DNA from: Lentzea sp. NBRC 105346
GTDB lineage: Bacteria; Actinomycetota; Actinomycetes; Mycobacteriales; Pseudonocardiaceae
DNA length: 64,000 bases
Direction of reading: 5' to 3'
Assembly: GCF_030269605.1 (NCBI RefSeq)
Contig: NZ_BSTQ01000007.1
Coordinates: 297,523-361,522, forward strand
The notes under the pieces were generated by a model. It was given only the letters and a program-made list of their open reading frames with translations, ran no database searches and was not told the DNA's origin. Both the position numbers and the translations under genes were made by a program. Below, in pieces: positions 58,101 through 64,000 of the stretch (positions are counted from its first letter, which is position 1; each line of letters opens with the position of its first letter).

Positions 58101-61100
58101 CGGCGCGCGCATCGACGGACCGCTCGACCCCGACCGGCTGATCACGGCGATTCGCCGGGTCGCGCAACGGCACGAGTCGCTGCGCACCACGTTGAGCATC
58201 GTCGACGGCGAGGTCGTGCAGACGATCCATCCGGTGTGGGAGCCGGAGCACAGCCTGTTCCGCTTCTCGCTGGACGACCGGTTCCTGCGGCTGTCACTGC
58301 ACCACGCGATCGCGGACGGCTGGTCGTTGACTGTGCTGCTGAAGGAGATCGCGTCGCTGTACCAGGGCATCGAGCCCGCGGCACCCGTGCAGTACGCGGA
58401 CTTCGCCGCGTGGCACGAACCCGGCGACCATCTCGACCATTGGCGCGCGAAGCTGGCCGGCGCGGCGACCCTGGACCTGCCGACCGACAAGCCCCGGCCG
58501 CCGCACCAGACGCACCACGGCGCGGCCGTCCCGATCTCTTTGTCGGGGGTGGACGAGATCGCCCGGCGGACCGGCACGACGGCGTTCGCGGTCATCACGA
58601 CCGCGCTGACCTCGTTGCTCACCAAGCTGTCCGGGCAGCACGACGTCACGATCGGCATCCCGGCGACCGGCCGCACGCACCCGGACACGGAGTCGATCAT
58701 CGGCTTCCTGGTGAACAGCCTGCCGTTGCGCCGGATCACGACACCGGCCACGACGCTGGCGCAGGCGTTGCGCGACACGCACGCCGAGCTGGCCGATACG
58801 CACCGGCACAGCGACACACCGTTCGAGCAGCTCGTGCACCACCTGCGGCCGGAGCGCGACCAGAGCCGCAGCCCGTTCTTCCAGGTGATGCTGGCGCTGA
58901 ACGTCGAACCGCCGCAGCGGCTCGACATCCCCGGCCTCTCGTTCACCCGCGTCGACGAGCCGCCCGCGGGGACCCAGTTCGACCTGTCGCTGCACCTGGA
59001 GCAGTCCGGTGATGCCATCACCGGCTTCCTGACCTACAACACCGACCTGTACGAGACGTCGACCGCGCGTCTGTTCGTCGAACGCCTGGCCGCCATGATC
59101 ACGGCGCTTGACTCGTCGCCGGATACGACGTTGGCTTCGCTCGACATCCGTACCCCCGCCGAGCGCACGCTGGTCGCGGAGCTGGGCACCGGCCGGCCGG
59201 CGACGTTCCCGGACCGGTGCGTGCACCAGCTGTTCGAGGCGCAGGTCGACCGGACGCCGGACGCGGTGGCGTTGCGGGCGGCCGACGGCACCTTCACCTA
59301 CCGCGAGCTCGACACGCTGGCCAACCGCGTCGGCCAGTACCTGGTCGACCTCGACATCCAGCCCGGCGCGCTCGTCGGTGTCTGCCTGCCGCGGGACTCG
59401 CGGTTGGTCGCGTCGATGCTCGGCATCCTGAAGGTGGGCTGCGCCTACGTGCCGATCGACCCCGCCTACCCTGCCGAACGGGTCCGCTTCATCGTCGAGG
59501 ACACGTCGGCGCCGTTCCTCATCACCGCCGACACGTTCGAACTGTCCGATGTGGATGCTCGACCGGTGAACATCGCGCGGCCGTCGCACCTCGCGTGCAC
59601 GATCTACACCTCCGGTTCGACCGGCCGCCCCAAGGGCGTGATGATCGAACACCGGCAGACCGCCGCCATGCTCGAGTGGGCCGTGCGGGTCTTTCCTCCG
59701 GAAGTGCTGGCGGAAACGCTTGCGGCCACGTCGGTCTGCTTCGACCTGTCGGTGTTCGAGATCTTCGCGCCGCTGGTTTCGGGCGCCACGGTGACGCTGG
59801 CGCCGAACGACGCGCTCGACCTCGTGCACGACCGACGCGGCTACCGGCACGTGACGCTGATCAACAGCGTGCCGTCGGTGGCGCGGGAACTGCTCGCCGC
59901 GGACGCGATCCCGCCGTCGGCGCACACGATCAACCTGGCCGGCGAGCCGCTGCCGCCCGCTCTGGTCCAGGACCTGTACTCGCATCCCGTGGTCTCGTCA
60001 GTGCACAACCTGTACGGGCCGAGCGAGGACACCACGTACTCCACTCACGCGGTGACCAACCCCGGCCACGACCGCACCCCGATTGGACGGCCGGTCGACG
60101 GGACGTCCGCTCTTGTACTGGACTCCTGCCTGCGCCCGGTGCCGCTGGGTGCGATCGGCGAGCTTTACCTCTCCGGTCTCGGGGTGACCCGTGGCTATCA
60201 CGCGCGTCCCTCGTTGACCGCTTCCCGTTACCTCCCCAACCCGTTCGGGCCTGGGCGGATGTACCGGACCGGCGACCTCGTGCGGTGGCGGCCCGACGGT
60301 CAGCTCGACTACCTCGGCCGCACCGACCACCAGGTCAAGATCCGCGGGCACCGGGTCGAGCTCGGCGAGATCGAGACCGCCCTGCGCAGGCAGGTGTCCG
60401 ACGCCGTCGTGACCGTGCACGAGCAACGGCTCGTCGCCTATGTGGTCGGAGCCGTTGACCTCGGGTTGTTGCGGGAACAGCTGCCGGGCCACCTGGTTCC
60501 GAACCAGGTGGTGGTGTTGGACGCGTTGCCGTTGACCCCCAACGGGAAGGTCGACCGGGCTGCGCTGCCCGAGCCGGTGGTCGTCGCGCCCGCGTCGTTG
60601 GAGCTGCCCGCCACACCGTCGGAGAAGCTGGTCGCGGACCTGTTCGCGGAACTGCTGCAGGTGCCCGAGTTCGGGTTGCACGACAACTTCTTCGACCTCG
60701 GCGGCCATTCGTTGCTCGCCACCCGCCTCACGCACCGGCTGACCACCGCGCTCGACACCACGGTGCCGCTACGCCTGATCTTCGACCACCCGACGGTGTC
60801 TTCGCTCGCCGCGCACCTGCCGGTCAACTCCGATCTGGCGCCTATTCCACTGCTGCCGCGCTCTTCTGGTTTCCTGCCCGCCTCGGCCGCGCAGAAGCGG
60901 TTGTGGTTCCTGTGCCGGCTCGATCCGCAGGCGAACCTCGCTTACCACATCACCGGCGCGGCGGAGATCGACGGACCACTCGACGTTTCGCGGCTGCGGT
61001 CCGCGTTGCGTCTCACCGTGTCGCGGCACGAGTCGCTGCGGACCTCGTTGCGGGAGATCGACGAGGAAATCGTCCAGGTCGTTTCGCCCACGCCTGTCGT

Positions 61101-63804
61101 GCTGCTGACCGAGATCTCCACTCCTGACTGGGAGCAGGTTGTCGCGGCTGAGGCCGCTGTTCCATTCGATCTCTCGGCCGGGCCATTGCTGCGGGCCGTG
61201 CTGGTGCATGTCGAGGAGGATCGGCACGTCCTGTTGTTGAGCATGCATCACGTGATCTCCGACGGCTGGTCGGTCGACCTGCTGCTGCGTGAGATCACTG
61301 CGCACTACTCGGGTGATTCGCTGCCTGCTCCTTCTGTCCAGTACGCGGACTTCGCCGCGTGGCAACAGTTCTCTGGCGATGTCGACTACTGGCGCGATCA
61401 TCTGGCTGGCGCCGCGACGTTGGACCTGCCTACCGATCGGCCCCGGCCAGCTCGCCAGACGTTCAACGGCGACAGCGTTCCGCTGAACCTGCCTGTGCCG
61501 CAGTTGCCCGGTGTCACGACGTTCACCGCTTTGGCTACCGCGCTGGGGGTGCTGCTGACCAAACTCACCGGGCAGCACAGTGTCACGATCGGTACGCCTA
61601 CCAGTGGGCGCAACCACCCGGATACGACCGGGCTGATCGGCTTGCTGGTCAACACTTTGCCGTTGCACCTGCGGACTACACCGGCCACGACGTTGGCCGA
61701 GGCTTTGCGGATGACGCAGGCCGCGGTGCTCGACCTGCATCTGCACGAGGTTCCGTTTGAGCGGCTGGTGCAGGAGCTGGCGCCGGAACGCGATCAGAGC
61801 CGCGCGCCGTTCTTCCAGGTGATGCTGGCGGTCAACAGCACGCCGCCTACCTACTGGTTGCCCAACCTGACCGTGCGGCCGCTGCCTGTGCCGCAGACGG
61901 CTACCCAGTTCGATCTCGTGCTGCAGGTCGAGGAACGGGTTGGTTCGGTGACCGGGCGGCTCGTCTTCAACACCGATCTGTACGACCGGTCCACCATGCA
62001 GCTCTTCGCTTCTCGGTTGACCGGGGTGCTCGAGGCTCTGGTGTCGGTGCCGGACATGCCGCTGTCCGCTTTGGACGTCCGTGGCAGCGCTGAACGCATT
62101 CGGCTGACCGCTTTGGAGACCGGGCGTGGCGCGTCGGCGCCTGGTTTGTGCGTACACCAGATGTTCTCGGCCCAAGCTGCTTTGTCACCTTCGGCGGTCG
62201 CTTTGCGGGCGGTCGATGCCACGCTGAGCTACTCCGAGTTGGATGCGTTGTCGAATCGCATGGCGCATCGCTTGGTCGCCGATGGTGTTCGGCCCGGTGA
62301 TCTGGTCGGCGTGTGTTTGCCCCGTGATAGCCGGTTGATCGTGACTCTGCTCGGCGTTCTGAAGGCGGGGGCGGCTTATGTGCCGATCGACCCTGCTTAT
62401 CCGGCCGAGCGGGTTCGCTTCATCGTTGAGGACACCTGCGCTTCGGTGTTGATTACCGAGGAGAACTACGGGCTCTCTGCCTCGTCCGATCCGCTTGGTC
62501 TTGGCGCTGTGGACGACCTGGCGTACACGATCTATACGTCTGGTTCCACCGGCCGTCCCAAGGGCGTGATGATCGAGCATCGGCAGGCTGCTGCCATGCT
62601 CGAGTGGGCCGTGCGGGTGTTTCCCATTGAGGTGCTGGCGGAGACGCTTGCCTCGACGTCGATCTGCTTCGACCTGTCGGTGTTCGAGATCTTCGCGCCG
62701 CTGGTGTGTGGGGCCGCCGTGACGCTGGCGCCCAACAACGCTCTCGATCTGATCCACTCGCCTTCGTTGTTCCAGCACGTGACCTTGGTCAATACGGTTC
62801 CGTCCGTGGCTACGGAGCTCCTTGCGGCTTCGGCCATCCCGCCGCTCGTGCGGACGATGAATCTGGCTGGGGAGCCGTTGTCACCTGCTCTGGTCCGCGA
62901 CCTGCATGCCTCGGTTCCCGTTGTGTACAACCTTTACGGGCCCAGCGAGGACACCACCTACTCGACTTTCGCGGTGACCTCTCCTTCGGAAGTACGTACT
63001 CCGATTGGGCGTCCTGTCGACGGAACGTGCGCTTACGTGCTGGACTCGTCGTTGCGGCCCGTGCCGATCGGTTCGGTCGGCGAGCTCTACCTGGCTGGGC
63101 TTGGCGTGACTCGGGGATACCACGCTCGGCCGTCCTTGACTGCTTCCCGGTACCTGCCCAATCCCTTTGGGCCTGGGCGGATGTACCGGACCGGGGATCT
63201 GGTGCGGTGGCGGTCTGATGGCCGGCTCGACTACCTCGGCCGCGTGGACAACCAGGTCAAGATTCGTGGGCATCGGATTGAGCTTGGGGAGATCGAGGCG
63301 GCTTTGCGCGCCCAGGCGTCGGTGGTGGATGCTGTTGTTGCTGTGCGGGACTCGTTGTTGGTCGCCTACGTCGTTGGGTGCGCGGATCTGAGCGCGTTGC
63401 GGTCTGTGTTGCCGCAGCACCTGATTCCCAACCAGGTGGTGGCTTTGGAGGCGCTGCCGTTGACTCCCAACGGGAAGGTGGATCGGCTCGCGTTGCCTGC
63501 GCCTCGTCCCGTGGTTGCTTTGCGGTCGTCGCCGCCTAGTACGCCGGCTGAGGAGTTGCTGTGTTCGATCTGGGCTGAGTTGCTGGAGCTTTCGGACGTT
63601 GGGGTGCATGACAACTTCTTTGCGCTCGGTGGGCATTCGTTGCTGGCTTCTCGGATGGTGGCACGGGTTTCGGCTCGGACTGGGGCGGATTTGGATCTGC
63701 GGGCCGTGTTCGACTACCCGACGGTCTATGAGTTGGCGGCTCGGTTGCCGGCGGGTTCCGCTCCTGCTGTGATTCCGCGGTTGCGGCGGTCGCTTGGGGG
63801 ATAA
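55114..63804 (+). CDS. Trimodular NRPS C-A-T-C-A-T-C-A-T, alanine-like codes, no release domain
   Basis: 2896 residues from GTG 55114. Module 1: C 'HHYVSDGWS' (about 128), A3 at about 547, T '[16 protein letters not shown]' (about 900). Module 2: C 'HHAIADGWS' (about 1063), T '[16 protein letters not shown]' (about 1857). Module 3: C 'HHVISDGWS' (about 2045), T '[16 protein letters not shown]' (about 2832). All three A domains have complete core motifs. Specificity residues by eye: module 1 DLFDNALTYK, modules 2 and 3 DLFNNALTYK, the latter a known alanine code. No epimerase, TE or reductase follows, so the last T domain must hand its chain to a C domain on the minus-strand proteins. The first C domain should accept the FAAL-bound acyl group. 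Confidence 0.95.
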   Translation: MDLGRDLVARWRTRSTPAATGPNPTQEGLRLFEEIHPGTAVNVLSFVASVPGSLDVERLQAAVATVVARHPILGPGEPVVSTLGNRAEALAAAERLASAPMDLDTGPLWRFAVYRLDDETLLQVVAHHYVSDGWSLGVFLAELCAAYSGHELPAPQPMPARSTSVTDADLAYWHEKLADLPSLAVPTDRPRPARPRFRSATVPLTLNHAVRSSDGVTPFMVLLSALHLAVSKTSGQTDIVIGSPAATRERHLAPRAIGPLVNMLALRTDSSEASTGRELLNAVKETCLGAYAHAHVPFEQVGSPEFRVMCVLQDGLPSFELDGLPVTPVLMAPAAIQYDLELYLWLTPDGLTGFLGYDTDLYDAATAELIADRFGVALTSLLTSLDTPLEDLDVRTEAERSRLESLVSGHNASAPTRCVHELVEAQADRTPDAVALRAIDGTLTYRELDASANRLAHDLVNRGVRPGDLVGVCLPRDSRLIIALLGVLKAGAAYVPIDPGYPSERIQFMLADAAAPVLISDDTYALSGNDSRPHVPVGSDDLAYTIYTSGSTGRPKGVLIEHRQTVAMLEWAVRVFPSEVLAETLAGTSVCFDLSVFEIFAPLVCGATVTLAPNDTLDLIHSPSSFGHVTLIDTVPSVGRELLAAGAIPASVRMINLAGEPLPPDLVRDLRGYRVNNLYGPSEDTTYSTWVATDPAHDRTPIGRPVDGTQAHVLDAQLRPVPLGAAGELYLSGLGVTRGYHARPGLTAERYLPNPFGPGRMYRTGDLVRWRTDGHLDYLGRADHQVKIRGYRIELGEIETALREQESVTEAVVVALDQRLVAYVAGTVDTAALRSRLPGHLIPNQVITLDTLPLTPNGKVDRKALPAPAAVVSEAPRTSLEKLVAGLWEELLGRPAGVHDDFFTIGGHSLLATRLTHRLTTELGTTVPLRLVFDHPTVAELAANLPARGSHIRIPATKRILNDDGTITLPASASQARLWFLCQLDPKAHQAYEITGGARIDGPLDPDRLITAIRRVAQRHESLRTTLSIVDGEVVQTIHPVWEPEHSLFRFSLDDRFLRLSLHHAIADGWSLTVLLKEIASLYQGIEPAAPVQYADFAAWHEPGDHLDHWRAKLAGAATLDLPTDKPRPPHQTHHGAAVPISLSGVDEIARRTGTTAFAVITTALTSLLTKLSGQHDVTIGIPATGRTHPDTESIIGFLVNSLPLRRITTPATTLAQALRDTHAELADTHRHSDTPFEQLVHHLRPERDQSRSPFFQVMLALNVEPPQRLDIPGLSFTRVDEPPAGTQFDLSLHLEQSGDAITGFLTYNTDLYETSTARLFVERLAAMITALDSSPDTTLASLDIRTPAERTLVAELGTGRPATFPDRCVHQLFEAQVDRTPDAVALRAADGTFTYRELDTLANRVGQYLVDLDIQPGALVGVCLPRDSRLVASMLGILKVGCAYVPIDPAYPAERVRFIVEDTSAPFLITADTFELSDVDARPVNIARPSHLACTIYTSGSTGRPKGVMIEHRQTAAMLEWAVRVFPPEVLAETLAATSVCFDLSVFEIFAPLVSGATVTLAPNDALDLVHDRRGYRHVTLINSVPSVARELLAADAIPPSAHTINLAGEPLPPALVQDLYSHPVVSSVHNLYGPSEDTTYSTHAVTNPGHDRTPIGRPVDGTSALVLDSCLRPVPLGAIGELYLSGLGVTRGYHARPSLTASRYLPNPFGPGRMYRTGDLVRWRPDGQLDYLGRTDHQVKIRGHRVELGEIETALRRQVSDAVVTVHEQRLVAYVVGAVDLGLLREQLPGHLVPNQVVVLDALPLTPNGKVDRAALPEPVVVAPASLELPATPSEKLVADLFAELLQVPEFGLHDNFFDLGGHSLLATRLTHRLTTALDTTVPLRLIFDHPTVSSLAAHLPVNSDLAPIPLLPRSSGFLPASAAQKRLWFLCRLDPQANLAYHITGAAEIDGPLDVSRLRSALRLTVSRHESLRTSLREIDEEIVQVVSPTPVVLLTEISTPDWEQVVAAEAAVPFDLSAGPLLRAVLVHVEEDRHVLLLSMHHVISDGWSVDLLLREITAHYSGDSLPAPSVQYADFAAWQQFSGDVDYWRDHLAGAATLDLPTDRPRPARQTFNGDSVPLNLPVPQLPGVTTFTALATALGVLLTKLTGQHSVTIGTPTSGRNHPDTTGLIGLLVNTLPLHLRTTPATTLAEALRMTQAAVLDLHLHEVPFERLVQELAPERDQSRAPFFQVMLAVNSTPPTYWLPNLTVRPLPVPQTATQFDLVLQVEERVGSVTGRLVFNTDLYDRSTMQLFASRLTGVLEALVSVPDMPLSALDVRGSAERIRLTALETGRGASAPGLCVHQMFSAQAALSPSAVALRAVDATLSYSELDALSNRMAHRLVADGVRPGDLVGVCLPRDSRLIVTLLGVLKAGAAYVPIDPAYPAERVRFIVEDTCASVLITEENYGLSASSDPLGLGAVDDLAYTIYTSGSTGRPKGVMIEHRQAAAMLEWAVRVFPIEVLAETLASTSICFDLSVFEIFAPLVCGAAVTLAPNNALDLIHSPSLFQHVTLVNTVPSVATELLAASAIPPLVRTMNLAGEPLSPALVRDLHASVPVVYNLYGPSEDTTYSTFAVTSPSEVRTPIGRPVDGTCAYVLDSSLRPVPIGSVGELYLAGLGVTRGYHARPSLTASRYLPNPFGPGRMYRTGDLVRWRSDGRLDYLGRVDNQVKIRGHRIELGEIEAALRAQASVVDAVVAVRDSLLVAYVVGCADLSALRSVLPQHLIPNQVVALEALPLTPNGKVDRLALPAPRPVVALRSSPPSTPAEELLCSIWAELLELSDVGVHDNFFALGGHSLLASRMVARVSARTGADLDLRAVFDYPTVYELAARLPAGSAPAVIPRLRRSLGG

Positions 63805-63811
63805 GGGGTTT

Positions 63812-63824
63812 CGGCCTTCGGCCG
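63812..63824 (+). terminator. Short hairpin just after the trimodular NRPS stop
   Basis: CGGCC-TTC-GGCCG, 5-bp stem with a 3-base loop, eight bases after the stop. It lies directly before the long hairpin at 63827 and may be part of one terminator. Confidence 0.4.
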
Positions 63825-63826
63825 CC

Positions 63827-63888
63827 ACGTTGGCATTTTCGTGCGGGCCAGGCGCTAGGGCGCCTGTCCCGCACGAAAATGCCAACGT
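63827..63888 (+). terminator. Long hairpin terminator of the FAAL-NRPS operon
   Basis: Perfect 21-bp arms (63827-63847 and 63868-63888, containing TTTTC / GAAAA) and, after one mismatch, an inner 6-bp extension CAGGCG/CGCCTG around a 6-base loop CTAGGG. It is 22 bases beyond the NRPS stop and marks the right end of the transcription unit. The remaining 112 bases to the window edge hold no recognisable gene. Confidence 0.88.
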
Positions 63889-64000
63889 ACCGAGACGGTG
63901 GTTGGCTGCCGTCGTGGTCCCGATCCGTTGGCTGGGTTGCGTTGTGTTGTGCGGTTGCGGGCGTGGCTGGGATGAGGTGGCTTGCGTTTTGATCGTTTTT

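Overview
High-GC actinobacterial chromosome segment. Mycothiol-dependent enzymes, ESX/type VII accessory proteins, SARP/AfsR-type regulators and GTG-rich starts point to the Pseudonocardiales (a Lentzea/Saccharothrix-like genome is my guess; genus not proven).

Left part (1-27 kb) is ordinary chromosome: the 3' part of a tripartite tricarboxylate transporter operon (tctC-tctB, cut by the window edge) divergent from a CitA/CitB-type two-component system; an ECF sigma factor with a SnoaL-like tail and a small membrane protein; arfB; an ECF sigma/anti-sigma-like pair; purF-purM; an FAD oxidoreductase; a tandem pair of very large LuxR/AfsR-like ATPase regulators; a mycothiol-type enzyme with a lipoprotein; an incomplete type VII secretion neighbourhood (EspC-like, alpha/beta hydrolase effector-like, EspG, PPE-like and DUF3558 proteins, no core machinery) interrupted by a Tat-exported beta-helix protein; and a secreted GH2 exo-glucosaminidase.

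A 925-bp gene-free, repeat-rich stretch (27.1-28.05 kb) separates this from a biosynthetic gene cluster filling the rest (28.05-63.9 kb). The cluster starts with a PapB-like chorismate mutase and a SARP regulator. On the minus strand, 38342 to 30422 is a tightly coupled nine-gene operon: DegT aminotransferase, split transketolase (two subunits), a 59-residue LysW-type amino-group carrier protein ending in EDFGE, LysX ligase, LysY reductase, LysZ kinase, LysK hydrolase and an EamA exporter. This set matches the steps needed to turn carrier-bound glutamate into the C7 amino acid 2,6-diamino-5,7-dihydroxyheptanoate (DADH), as known from vazabitide/azinomycin-type pathways.

Upstream on the same strand (53054 to 38477) are a type II thioesterase, an NRPS module with an intact C and T but ruined A domain, MbtH, a C-A-T-reductase NRPS, a VioC-like oxygenase, a stand-alone A protein without a carrier domain, an unrecognised Rossmann-like protein, a PapC/TyrA-like dehydrogenase and a benzoylformate-decarboxylase-like ThDP enzyme. 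Divergently, a FAAL-ACP protein and a 2896-residue trimodular NRPS (three alanine-like codes, no release domain) are read to the right and end at a long hairpin. The logical product is an acylated peptide, probably Ala-rich, carrying a DADH-type or arginine/lysine-like residue and released reductively as an aldehyde or alcohol, with an aromatic shikimate-derived part still to be placed. I cannot name a known compound from this sequence.
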